Position numbers and translations under genes: made by a program. The notes beneath the pieces were generated by a model, which ran no database searches, was not told the DNA's origin, and saw only the letters and a program-made list of their open reading frames with translations. From Microbulbifer sp. THAF38 (GTDB lineage Bacteria; Pseudomonadota; Gammaproteobacteria; Pseudomonadales; Cellvibrionaceae), in the NCBI RefSeq assembly GCF_009363535.1, contig NZ_CP045369.1:756501-820500 (forward strand): 64,000 nt of DNA, read 5' to 3'. Positions 47,804 through 56,994 of the stretch are shown one piece after another; position 1 is the first letter of the stretch, and each line of letters opens with the position of its first letter.

Positions 47804-48393
47804 CTCTCCTTTTTACCCGCTATCAATTAACCAGTTTCTCTGTATGACCTTTGTTCTTGCGGGCCAGTTTCAGGCTTTCTATGACGGTGCTTATTTACTG
47901 CAATAAACGGCCCCTTTCGCTTTCGATTCTAAATGGTGGATATTACTTATATGGTGATCTATCAGAATCTTCCATATTTTTAGGGTTCTCCGACTGCGCT
48001 AATGTGCTCGCCAGGGTGTGCTTTAAGTTGTGTGCTAAACCCTATAGGCACTCAATAGCCGTATTTACTTTAAAGGGCTTCATGTGGGTCTTGGAGGCGG
48101 CTTTTCGCCGAGTTAGAGAGCCTCGACTGATCGGCAATGAACACGATTTAGTGCTCATTGGTGCCAAGGTTGAATGTGGAAGATAAGCTGTTGTAGAAAC
48201 CATTAACTAAGATGAAAGGTCAGCTCGAGACAGTAAAAGCACCTTTATCGGTAATTGTGGTTAACACTTGAGCTTAAAGGGGGGCGTATATAGCCTTTGA
48301 GTTATTCTGCCCAATAAGTCTCTCAGTCAAGGGTAGATCCTGGGCGCAGGGGCTGCTCTTGACCGGGAGTTTTGCCTGAGAAAAAGTCTAGTT
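47804..48393. other. Region after the tRNA genes, no firm gene
   Basis: About 590 AT-rich bases between the last tRNA and the PepSY gene. One frame with two possible starts (TTG 47851, ATG 47881) runs to 48186 and is listed as doubtful. No other element is supported. Confidence 0.4.
47881..48186 (+). CDS. Doubtful hypothetical ORF
   Basis: A 101-codon frame with no recognisable motif, no signal peptide and no ribosome binding site. Composition is mixed, with several cysteines and a possible membrane-like stretch near residues 65-80. It may be non-coding. Confidence 0.18.
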   Translation: MTVLIYCNKRPLSLSILNGGYYLYGDLSESSIFLGFSDCANVLARVCFKLCAKPYRHSIAVFTLKGFMWVLEAAFRRVREPRLIGNEHDLVLIGAKVECGR

Positions 48394-49965
48394 CTAATTC
48401 GAGGCTTTAATGTAGCTAGACGCTTCCTGTGGGGGTAGACTGGAACCAACCCTCCTAGGTCTTGGCTTTCTGCGTGCTAAATAAATAGCCAATCCAAAGC
48501 AGGACATTGCAATTAAGGCGAGTAATGTAATTACAATCAATATGTCACGCTTTTCAGCTCCTATTAATGGGCGTAAAAAATTCCACTTGTGAAGCAGTGA
48601 GAATGAAAGTGATTCCAGCCGGTCAATCTTTCGATTTTGGTCAACTAAAATACCTGTTACTGGGTCAACAAAATACCTGCTACCGGTTGGGTCATTCAAG
48701 TCGACTTGCCAAACCGGTAACCGTTTATTGCGGAAGTCATAGTTTGGCCCAAAGTGTGTGACCAGCTTGATTTCATCAATTTTAATATTGTCGATTGTAT
48801 TGCCATTGGATTGGATGAACTGTAGAGCTAGTTCTTTGGCCAAGTCCTGGTCTTTAATCGACTCTTTCTCCCCTGTTTGAGCGTTGATTAAAGCTGATGA
48901 TCTTTCCAGAGGCAGTCCGCCAAAGCGTGCTTTTCGCTGTTGGTAATTGGACGTTGACTCTTCAATCGGAACGCTAATCCCAAGTCGATAAATTGGCTTT
49001 TTATCGATGGACTGATTGAGCGAAATAGCATTTAAATGCGCTTTCTTAGGAATGCTACTCTCTATGCTATGCCGCCACTGAGCCATCTCTCTTTCCGTAA
49101 CTGCAAAGCTTTCCAGTTGCACAGGTTCAAGCAGTCGCAAGCCTGAAATGGGCTGTATGTATTCTGCCTGTAATAAATGGTAAAACCCGCTTGCTGACCA
49201 GCCAAGTAATGGCAGCCAAAGTAAGTAGCCGAGGCGGCGATGCCAGCGTCGATTAGACTTGGGAATTTTGCGGCTGGGGAGTGCAAAAATCAGATAGAGT
49301 CCCGTTGAAGCTATCACTAGAAGCGTTAACATAAATAGTGCAACAGTGAGCACACGCCCATGGCCGGTAGTATCTAGCCAGCTCCAGGTATGTAGCGCCC
49401 TGAAAAACAGTTGCGTTTTGGCTTTAAAGCTATTGTTTAAAGCAGCTAAGGCACCTGTTTCGGTGTAGATAAAAGCTTTGAGTAAATTATCATCGGCGGC
49501 AATGGTCACTTCATAAACTGGCAGCAGGCGATTAACTCGCGGGTAATCAGCGCTAAAACTCTCCTTGAATTTAACATCAATAATATTTTCTTGTGGTAAG
49601 TCCAAGTAATGAGATGTGAGCCACTTTGCTTGTGCTATATCATGATCAAACAACTCACTTCCAGTTTCAAGGTTGAAATAACGCCTTGGGCTGTTATCAG
49701 CTTCTGTAATCTGCAGTAGATTACCCTCACTCGAAGGAACAACTTTAGCGATAGCCACCTTTTCGATAGGCAGCTTATCAACAATTTTTTCAAGTTTATA
49801 TAAGGTTTCTGCACTGGCTTGAAACGTGGGTGGCATTGTATTTTTGGCTTGCGGACCAAACCAAGCCATTATTGGATGGGATATTCCAGACAAAGACCAA
49901 GTTACAACACCAAAAAAAGCTATCCAGGTTAGGAATCTGTGCCATCTAATGAATTGCAGTTTCAT
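48394..49965 (-). CDS. PepSY-associated membrane protein
   Basis: A 523-residue inner-membrane protein. An N-terminal helix pair around residues 10-35 (RFLTWIAFFGVVTWSLSGI), a large periplasmic PepSY-type region, a second helix near 200-225 followed by WHRRLGYLLWLPLLGWSASGF near 245, another PepSY region, and a C-terminal helix near 475-500 give the PepSY-TM layout found in iron/siderophore reductase-like proteins. The start at 49965 has GAGGT 7 nt upstream; a TTG just before it is also possible. It is immediately downstream of the TonB receptor gene and probably acts with it. Confidence 0.85.
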   Translation of the reverse strand: MKLQFIRWHRFLTWIAFFGVVTWSLSGISHPIMAWFGPQAKNTMPPTFQASAETLYKLEKIVDKLPIEKVAIAKVVPSSEGNLLQITEADNSPRRYFNLETGSELFDHDIAQAKWLTSHYLDLPQENIIDVKFKESFSADYPRVNRLLPVYEVTIAADDNLLKAFIYTETGALAALNNSFKAKTQLFFRALHTWSWLDTTGHGRVLTVALFMLTLLVIASTGLYLIFALPSRKIPKSNRRWHRRLGYLLWLPLLGWSASGFYHLLQAEYIQPISGLRLLEPVQLESFAVTEREMAQWRHSIESSIPKKAHLNAISLNQSIDKKPIYRLGISVPIEESTSNYQQRKARFGGLPLERSSALINAQTGEKESIKDQDLAKELALQFIQSNGNTIDNIKIDEIKLVTHFGPNYDFRNKRLPVWQVDLNDPTGSRYFVDPVTGILVDQNRKIDRLESLSFSLLHKWNFLRPLIGAEKRDILIVITLLALIAMSCFGLAIYLARRKPRPRRVGSSLPPQEASSYIKASN

Positions 49966-50005
49966 CAAGCTACCTCGCTTATATATTTCCTACTGTGAGG
50001 GGCTA

Positions 50006-52120
50006 TTAAAAGTTAGTGCTGACACCAACATAGAAGGCGCGACCTTGACCTGGAGTAAAAACTGAATTGCTGGAAGCCATACTAAGATCTGATACTGTTG
50101 ACACATTTGAGATATATTTTTCGTCGGTTAGGTTTTCCGCAGATGCAAATAAGTCGATCGCTTCGTTTATCGAGATACCGGCAATAATGCCAATTAATTC
50201 ATATCCCGCAGCTCTTTCAGTGTTAGCGAAGTCAACGTAGGCTCCGTTGGCAATATGTCGCAAGTTAATGCCTGCATACCACCTGCCATTGCTCGAGTAT
50301 TTTAATTCGCTGGCATAGATTGATTGAGGTATTCCAGGTAACTTGTTATCCCCTCTATCCGGATCATTATCGAAGCTGAAGTCGTTATAGTTATAGATGT
50401 TCCGCCAGAGAATATTCTTATTTATTCGTATATCGAAACCAAGCTCGACACCTTTGTGTAGTGTGTTACCTGTTGCGTTTTCTGTACTTGTTGTTTCGCC
50501 ACTAAACCCGGACTGCCCAACGTCTACAAATTCGTTGCTAATTTCACTGTGATAAATAGATGCGTCCCAGCTTACAATACCTTTCTGCCCGCGAGAGCCC
50601 ACCTCAAAAGTCAATGACTCTTGTGCATCAAGAATTGTAAATGGATCCGCTCCGCCCGAAGTTAGATCAGTTATTCCTGGTGGCTCATAACCTTCACTTA
50701 CATTAGCGTATAGCTGATTTTCATCTTGTAGGGTATAAATAACACCAAGACGCCCATTGAATTTTTCGAAGCTCAACTTACCGGTGTCATCTTTCGGTCC
50801 ACCCTTATCCTGAGCGCGGTCAGAGTTAAAGATATTTTTGTTTTCTCTGACGCTACTAATATATTGAGTTCCTGCGATTACGTTAAGTGACTCGCTTAAG
50901 GAAAAGTCTAGCTGTCCATAGATGACAGTATTCGTCGCATTCCGATCATCTTTACTTGATAAATCCCCCTTCTCGGCAGTTGGTGTTGGGCTAAAAGGGC
51001 CCTCAGAGTACGCAAACAGTTCTGACTCATTGTTACTTTCAGCATGGGTTATACCTATAACCCAGGAAATATCAGTGATATCCAGTTTGAAATCACCAGT
51101 AATATCAGTAGATATACCAAACTCCATTCCGCTTTGCTCAATGATGCCGGCATATGGTGTTATAGCGTGATCCAAATATCTTGTTGCTAGCCAAGCTCCG
51201 GCTTCAATAGTGAGCGAATTTAATGCAAAAACTGTTCGGTTTGATAAGCGAAATACATCAAGGTTTCGATCCATATCGCGTTCAATATTTGATTCTGGCG
51301 ACATGTCAGGATTGCTTAGTGCTTGGTCGTGTGTCAAAGAGCCAGCCAGCTCAAAATTGTCCTGCAGTGCGGTTAGAAAAAAGCGAGTTTCTAAGTTATC
51401 ACTAAATTTGTAGCCAACATTACCAAAGCTATAAATACTGTCGACTTCGGAATGTTCTCTAAATCCACTACTATTTAGTTTGGTTACCGCACCATAATAA
51501 TCAAAAGCGTCATTTCTTCCTTTAGTGTTAATACTGGTTCGGTGTGTATCGAATGATCCGCCTTCCAACCTTATATTACTACCAGCTTTTGACGTAGCTC
51601 CCGTCGGTGTTACCACATTGATTGCACCTCCCAGTGAAGCTGCACCATAGCGAAGGCCATTTGATCCTTTATAGATCTCGATATAGCCAATAGATAGTGG
51701 ATCTATTTCTTGATACTCGGTGCTGCCACTGGCACGTGAAATCGGTACTCCATCACGCAATACAGTAATTCCTCGGCGTTCATAAGTAGCATTCGCAGCG
51801 GATCCCCGAATAGAAATTCGGTTATCACGCTGGGCTGAAGTGTCTGCGAAGACACCGGGTGTGAACTTCAGCGCGTCACCAATACTCTGCGTAAACTCAA
51901 CTAAATAGTCTTCGGCACGAACCAGGTCAACTCCCCCTGGAACACGCTGAAGGTTATGAATCGCTTCACTTGCAGAGTTGGCCGATAGTGAATTGTCAAT
52001 ATCAACTGTAACTACAACCTCCTCAATTGACTGGGAATGATGATCTTGGCCTTCAGCGTGAGGCGCGCTACTGATAGCAATAAGTGTTAAGGCGATGAAC
52101 AGCTTTCGAGTAATTTTCAT
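50006..52120 (-). CDS. TonB-dependent outer-membrane receptor
   Basis: A 704-residue receptor. The signal peptide (1-22, ending HAEG) is followed by a TonB box-like IEEVVVTV, a plug domain (about 40-170; RISIRGSAANATYERRGI and YGAASLGGAINVVTP) and a 22-stranded barrel ending in a terminal Phe (GVSTNF). The substrate is likely a ferric siderophore or another metal chelate, but this is not decidable. It is preceded by a His-rich protein gene and followed 40 bases on by the PepSY gene, forming a metal-uptake-like cassette. Confidence 0.92.
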   Translation of the reverse strand: MKITRKLFIALTLIAISSAPHAEGQDHHSQSIEEVVVTVDIDNSLSANSASEAIHNLQRVPGGVDLVRAEDYLVEFTQSIGDALKFTPGVFADTSAQRDNRISIRGSAANATYERRGITVLRDGVPISRASGSTEYQEIDPLSIGYIEIYKGSNGLRYGAASLGGAINVVTPTGATSKAGSNIRLEGGSFDTHRTSINTKGRNDAFDYYGAVTKLNSSGFREHSEVDSIYSFGNVGYKFSDNLETRFFLTALQDNFELAGSLTHDQALSNPDMSPESNIERDMDRNLDVFRLSNRTVFALNSLTIEAGAWLATRYLDHAITPYAGIIEQSGMEFGISTDITGDFKLDITDISWVIGITHAESNNESELFAYSEGPFSPTPTAEKGDLSSKDDRNATNTVIYGQLDFSLSESLNVIAGTQYISSVRENKNIFNSDRAQDKGGPKDDTGKLSFEKFNGRLGVIYTLQDENQLYANVSEGYEPPGITDLTSGGADPFTILDAQESLTFEVGSRGQKGIVSWDASIYHSEISNEFVDVGQSGFSGETTSTENATGNTLHKGVELGFDIRINKNILWRNIYNYNDFSFDNDPDRGDNKLPGIPQSIYASELKYSSNGRWYAGINLRHIANGAYVDFANTERAAGYELIGIIAGISINEAIDLFASAENLTDEKYISNVSTVSDLSMASSNSVFTPGQGRAFYVGVSTNF

Positions 52121-52213
52121 GTATAGGTATCCTGTCGGAGCGCTATATAGCGTGCCGAAAAAATAATTTAGATGCTGTAACGCAGACGATATAGCGGCAG
52201 GCACAGGTGCTCT

Positions 52214-52233
52214 GATACTAGATTGGTAGTATC
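52214..52233. promoter_or_regulatory. Candidate operator GATACTA-6-TAGTATC
   Basis: A perfect 7-bp inverted repeat with 6-base spacer lies 94 bases upstream of the TonB receptor start and downstream of the His-rich gene. It could be the binding site of a metal-responsive or other regulator. It does not match the Fur consensus closely. Confidence 0.45.
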
Positions 52234-52324
52234 TACGAGCATGCTGATTTGCTTATATCAAATGCCTTACTGGCTTCATCATTGGGGCAGGCGTAAACGA
52301 GCCCAAAAAATGAAGAGCAAAGAC

Positions 52325-52864
52325 TTAAATTGTGGACAAAGAGGCTGAGAAGGGAGGAGCGCGCTGCTGCTGTTTGCGATGTAGGCTGGCGATTACTTCC
52401 TCAGCCAAGTTTCGCTGCTGGATATAGCGTGTTTTTGACAGGCTAGATAGATAAGGAGTAGGTAAAAATGTTACTTCGGAATTTGGTTTTGCAATACCAA
52501 ACTTGCAGTCCGACTGCCAATTACCTTCGGTATGGTGATCATGATCTGTACTTTCAGCAACTTTATCGGCTGACATGCTCGCCATCTCATGGTGTATATG
52601 TTGATGATGGGAGTGGTGATTTTGCTCGCTCTTTGTACCGCTACTTAATGGCTTTAGATTATGCCCCTGATGAATAATCGCCATTACTTCTGGTGAGACG
52701 CCACTAGGACAGAGTTTGATAACTGTACCATCAGTAGCGATCGAGGCTGGCATGTATCCAGTGGGAATCAATGCTTGTACCAAAAATAAAAACAACGCTA
52801 TACGAGGCAGCAGGTTTCGTGCGCCTCGTGATTGTTTGGTTTTGGTAAAGTAGCAGATTGACAA
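52325..52864 (-). CDS. His-rich DUF2946-like exported protein
   Basis: A 179-residue protein with one N-terminal hydrophobic segment (about 19-38). A central histidine cluster (HHSHHQHIHHEM, about 82-93, then HDHHTEG near 108) suggests metal binding, and a CKFG cysteine lies near residue 120 with a further Cys near 52. The TGYMPA and LCPSG pieces fit DUF2946. It is first in a three-gene set with the TonB receptor and PepSY proteins. The only available start is TTG at 52864, with no clear ribosome binding site. Confidence 0.65.
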   Translation of the reverse strand: MSICYFTKTKQSRGARNLLPRIALFLFLVQALIPTGYMPASIATDGTVIKLCPSGVSPEVMAIIHQGHNLKPLSSGTKSEQNHHSHHQHIHHEMASMSADKVAESTDHDHHTEGNWQSDCKFGIAKPNSEVTFLPTPYLSSLSKTRYIQQRNLAEEVIASLHRKQQQRAPPFSASLSTI

Positions 52865-53677
52865 AGCGGGTACTTGCGAAGTGACAATTTGAGGCGCATT
52901 CTGCTCTACTTATTGAGAGTTATCAAGGGCTGGGAGTTGCTTTCTATGATGGAAGTACTATTTCCGCTGGCTGCCTCGGTCTCTAATAGAAAAATTTGCT
53001 GATAGGTTTGGCGTGATTATATTGGATGATTTTTGGTGGCTGGTTACCCAATTGCACCCCTGTGTATTGCTTTTTACAGACGAATTATTTTATTAATAAT
53101 TGATATTGGAGGAGTCGAGTTTTAGGGGCAGTAAATAAAGGCTTGCCGAACCTGTTCTGGATAGAATATTAAATAGTCATGTGAAATTATGGCTAGTGCA
53201 GTGAGAATTTCCAATATAAGGCTAGCAATAAGCTTTATATTTCGACCTTTAATTTGTTGGTTGTGGGTGTGAACCCGGTGCGACCAATAATTCCTTCCTT
53301 ATGGTTCTCAATGTCTGGTTTTCTTTGTTCTTCCTGGGAGGCACTAAACCTGCAACTTATATTCTTTCTAAAACTTTTCACCTGGTTCTTGGGTGCTTTT
53401 TTCCCATAATAGGGTTAGATTATATTGGTAGTAATTAATAAGTCATCGACTCGTGTTTTGGCGCATTGGTCAGGCATATGTAGCTAGTTAATTCTATGAG
53501 TTTAGTTTCAGAGAGATAAGGATACGGTCTTTTGATTTACTATCTCCTCAAGCATTCCGTGTCACCAATTACGATGAATAGTGCTTGCCTCGATGTTGCG
53601 AGTTTGATTACTGAGATGTGCGGTTCGATCTTTGTAGGTAAAGGAGCTGGTTTTAACGCGAGATAATTCTACCAGGT
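52865..53677. other. Gene-free AT-rich stretch
   Basis: About 810 bases. No frame with coding features, RNA gene or strong hairpin was recognised. It leads into the degraded curlin-repeat gene and may contain further decayed sequence. Confidence 0.5.
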
Positions 53678-54528
53678 ATGGATTGTCGAAATGAAAATAG
53701 TACCCCCATAACTGCCGCCATCTGTTTAGTGGCATTTGTCACTCCTCTTTTGGGAATAATAACTCCACCATTGTCAAGCGAAATGGGGCTGGAAATAGTG
53801 CTATGTCTGATCAGTCCGATCCGATAGCGCAGTCAGTTTTAGCCAGGTGATACAGTTCCAGACTGATGAACGGCAATCAAGTTGTCGCGGAACAATACAC
53901 GGATGTAATGGTGACGTTGGTTATTCAGGCCTAGATCAGAGATGGAAATATTACTAATGCGGAAAAGTGCAACAACAATGTTTTCACGAACCTAAGTAAT
54001 GTCCAGCTTGAGCAGTTCCAGTCAAGTAATGCCAATACTGTGATGAGTATCCAGCTGGGCACTTTGACGAACAGTCGTTTGACCGTCAATCAAGTAGGTA
54101 ACATAAACCTGTCGATAATAACGTGCAAAGCTTCAGTGTTGATGAGAGTACTATGACGATAAATAAGCTGGGAGATATGAAAATTGTCGGCCCGAGCTTT
54201 ACTCTACAGCAGTAGACGATCGATTCTACTTTGCTGGCCACATAAATTGGCCAGATGAGTCAAATGGATGTTAATCAAAACTTAAACGTCAGCTCAAGTT
54301 TGATAGTTTGTTCTCAAGATGGCATAGGAAATACCGCAGCCTTGGATCAGCTAGGTTCGGTTAGCTTTCTTATGATGGAGATATTTCAAATGGGAAATGA
54401 CAATATGGCACTCCTTGAAAATTCCAATTGGCGCTTCAAATAACCATACTATGAGCTGGCTATATAGTTCCCAAACTGCATTCGCAATACAAAAAGGTAT
54501 GTCTAATGTAGGAGCTATCTTTCAGTAA
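53678..54528 (+). pseudogene. Decayed curlin-repeat gene
   Basis: Reading in three frames recovers one protein. From 53678 a signal-like segment (about 26 residues, Leu/Ala/Val rich) is read. A frameshift near 53755 enters a frame with STIVKRNGAGNSAMSDQ, then QVVAEQ, SIQLGTLTN and VNQVGNINL, broken by stops at 53848 and 53932. A second shift near 54111 gives INKLGDMKI, QDGIGNTAALDQLGSVSF and QMGNDNM, with stops at 54213 and 54243, then one more shift near 54469 gives AIQKGMSNVGAIFQ and a stop at 54526. The QxGxxN-type repeats match curlin (CsgA/CsgB) units. No curli assembly genes lie nearby. Confidence 0.7.
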
Positions 54529-54597
54529 AATTTATAGCTGAATTTTTTTGTTTTGAATGTGTTGCGATTAAAAAGAGTATTTGCGAAAAGTAATGGG

Positions 54598-55695
54598 TTA
54601 ACTAGTAATCTTTGAAATCATCTCTCCCAGATAAAGTGAGGAGGTCAGGCCGGGAGATTCGATACCAAAGAATGCTATTAGCTGCGTATTGTTGCTTAGC
54701 CTTTTATGCAAAACCTGAAAATCACCGGCGGGGACGCCTTGGGGAACAATCTTTGGGCGAATACCGGCATAGCCAGGCTGTAACGTATTACTTTCTAATC
54801 CGGGCCAGTAGCTCTGGATGCTGCTATAGAATTTATCCCGCTTGCCCGGATCTACTTGGTAGTTAATGGTTTTAATCCACTCCACATCCGGGCCAAACCG
54901 CGCCCCTCCAGTCAAATCCAGAGTGAGGTGAATGCCCAGACCGGCACCCTCAGGTAGAGGGTAAATTAAGTGTGAAAAAGGCACCTTACTTGACTGGGTA
55001 AAATAACTGCCCTTAACAAAATACGTGGTGGGAATTTCTCGTTTTATTACTTCGCTATTTACTGTGCTCATCAGTGAGCTGGTGTGAAGACCTGCGGCCA
55101 GGATGAGGTTGCGGACCGTCAGTCTGTAGCCATCCTTCATCACCAGTTGGCAGGTGCCACTGGATATTTCAATGCGCACAACCTTACTCGCAAGTATGAC
55201 TTCACCTCCCTTGGATTCCGTGGCGCCTTCAAGAGCCAGCACCAGGCTGTGGCTGTCGATAATCCCTGTCGTCGGTGAGTAGATGGCCCCGGCACACTGT
55301 AATTCTGGCTCCATAGAGAGAGCCTCTTTAGTGTTCAGTAAACGAAGCCCCCCGGCGCTGTTCGCATCCCCCTGGGCTTTGAGGGCTCGGAGTTGTGGCA
55401 GCTGTGCTTTATCGGTGGCAACTACCAGTTTGCCGATTTGCTTATGGGGCACCGCGTATTTTTGGCAAAATTGATACAGCATGGATTTACCCTTAACACA
55501 GGCACGGGCTTTCAAGCTGCCTGTTGGATAGTAAATCCCCGCGTGAATAACCTCGCTATTGCGCGCGCTGGTTTCAGTTCCAATGGCACTGTGTTGTTCC
55601 AGTACCATCACTTTGTGGCCAGCGCGGCTCAACTGGTAGGCGCAGGCAAGTCCTAGCACCCCGGCCCCGACTATCACGGTATCCAACATCTCCAT
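54598..55695 (-). CDS. LhgO-like FAD-dependent oxidoreductase
   Basis: A 365-residue FAD-dependent oxidoreductase of the DAO family. The dinucleotide-binding motif VGAGVLG is at 9-15. The segment SARNSEVIHAGIYYPTGSLKA (in parts, about 43-63) is characteristic of L-2-hydroxyglutarate dehydrogenases (LhgO/YgaF). It is shorter than E. coli LhgO (422), so substrate identity is not certain. The start at 55695 has AGGA upstream. Divergent from nadA. A D-2-hydroxyglutarate-type enzyme (YdiJ) is in the same window. Confidence 0.82.
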   Translation of the reverse strand: MEMLDTVIVGAGVLGLACAYQLSRAGHKVMVLEQHSAIGTETSARNSEVIHAGIYYPTGSLKARACVKGKSMLYQFCQKYAVPHKQIGKLVVATDKAQLPQLRALKAQGDANSAGGLRLLNTKEALSMEPELQCAGAIYSPTTGIIDSHSLVLALEGATESKGGEVILASKVVRIEISSGTCQLVMKDGYRLTVRNLILAAGLHTSSLMSTVNSEVIKREIPTTYFVKGSYFTQSSKVPFSHLIYPLPEGAGLGIHLTLDLTGGARFGPDVEWIKTINYQVDPGKRDKFYSSIQSYWPGLESNTLQPGYAGIRPKIVPQGVPAGDFQVLHKRLSNNTQLIAFFGIESPGLTSSLYLGEMISKITS

Positions 55696-55858
55696 AGCGG
55701 TCCTGTTGTCGAAGTGTGTACTTTACTGAGGTGACCAGGCCGAATCCCTTCGGCCTGTTTTGCCTGTAACGCCAGATGAAAATTGCTGTCGAAAGGGTAC
55801 GTGGTGGTGTCGTTTCATTGCGCTATAATGCGCGCTTTCCCGCGACTGGAAGTTAGTC

Positions 55859-56911
55859 ATGACTCATAAGTCCATTGCCGCAGATAAGGTAGATTCTCGC
55901 TCTTTGGTGCAAGCGCACCTGGCGGAACCGGTAATGTCTCAATATAGCGAAGAAGAGCTGCAAGAATGGCGCGAGCGCATCAAGCGCTTGTTGAAAGAAC
56001 AGAATGCAGTATTGGTCGCACACTATTATACCGATCCTTTGATTCAGGCCCTGGCGGAGGAAACCGGTGGCTGTGTTTCTGATTCATTGGAAATGGCCCG
56101 TTTTGGCGCTCAGCATTCGGCGGACACTTTGGTTGTGGCCGGTGTTAAATTTATGGGTGAGACCGCCAAAATTCTGACCCCGAATAAGCGAGTGTTGATG
56201 CCCACCCTGGAGGCGACCTGTTCCCTGGACCTGGGCTGCCCTCCCGAAGAGTTTTCCGAATTTTGTGACCAGCATCCGGATCGCACGGTAGTGGTTTATG
56301 CCAACACCTCCGCGGCGGTGAAGGCGCGGGCGGATTGGGTGGTCACTTCCAGTATTGCCCTGGATGTTGTGGACCATTTGGATGCCAATGGCGAAAAAAT
56401 CCTGTGGGCGCCGGACAAGCACCTCGGCGGTTATGTGCAGCGCGAAACTGGTGCAGATGTTTTGCTTTGGGACGGCTCCTGTATCGTGCACGAGGAGTTC
56501 AAGGCAAAAGGGGTGGAGGATCTGAAGGCGCTCTATCCGGACGCGGTAGTGTTGGTACACCCGGAATCCCCGGCCTCAGTAGTGGAGCTGGCGGATGTAG
56601 TGGGTTCTACCTCGCAGATTATTAATGCGGCCAAGACCCGCCCTGAGAAGCGCTTTATCGTGGCAACCGACCAGGGCATCTTCTACAAGATGCAGCAGGA
56701 ATGCCCGGATAAAGAGCTGATGGTTGCTCCCACCGCTGGGGCCGGCGCCACCTGCCGCAGCTGCGCCAATTGTCCCTGGATGGCGATGAACTCCCTGGAG
56801 AACCTCTGTGGAGTGCTGGAACGCGGCGATAACGAGATTTTTGTGGATGCGGAGTTGGGCCGCAAGGCGATGATCCCGCTGCAGAGAATGCTGGACTTCC
56901 GTAAAGGTTAA
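55859..56911 (+). CDS. nadA: Quinolinate synthase A
   Basis: A 350-residue [4Fe-4S] enzyme of NAD synthesis that condenses iminoaspartate with dihydroxyacetone phosphate to quinolinate. The three pseudo-repeat domains and cluster cysteines are visible: C121 in [10 protein letters not shown], one near residue 209 in SCIVHEEF, and the CRSCANCPW group near 298-305. Length matches the E. coli enzyme (347). The start at 55859 follows GGAAGT. A bidirectional terminator lies after the stop. Confidence 0.96.
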   Translation: MTHKSIAADKVDSRSLVQAHLAEPVMSQYSEEELQEWRERIKRLLKEQNAVLVAHYYTDPLIQALAEETGGCVSDSLEMARFGAQHSADTLVVAGVKFMGETAKILTPNKRVLMPTLEATCSLDLGCPPEEFSEFCDQHPDRTVVVYANTSAAVKARADWVVTSSIALDVVDHLDANGEKILWAPDKHLGGYVQRETGADVLLWDGSCIVHEEFKAKGVEDLKALYPDAVVLVHPESPASVVELADVVGSTSQIINAAKTRPEKRFIVATDQGIFYKMQQECPDKELMVAPTAGAGATCRSCANCPWMAMNSLENLCGVLERGDNEIFVDAELGRKAMIPLQRMLDFRKG

Positions 56912-56940
56912 GAAGAGTGCCCAGTGGGATGATTTGATTC

Positions 56941-56977
56941 CAACAAAAAGAGCGGCCAATGGCCGCTCTTTTTGTTG
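56941..56977. terminator. Bidirectional terminator between nadA and bepA
   Basis: CAACAAAAAGAGCGGCC and its exact complement (17 bp) surround a 3-base AAT. The A-run before and T-run after the GC core make it a terminator on both strands for the convergent nadA and bepA genes. Confidence 0.93.
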
Positions 56978-56994
56978 GTGTTGGTCTCAGGAGG

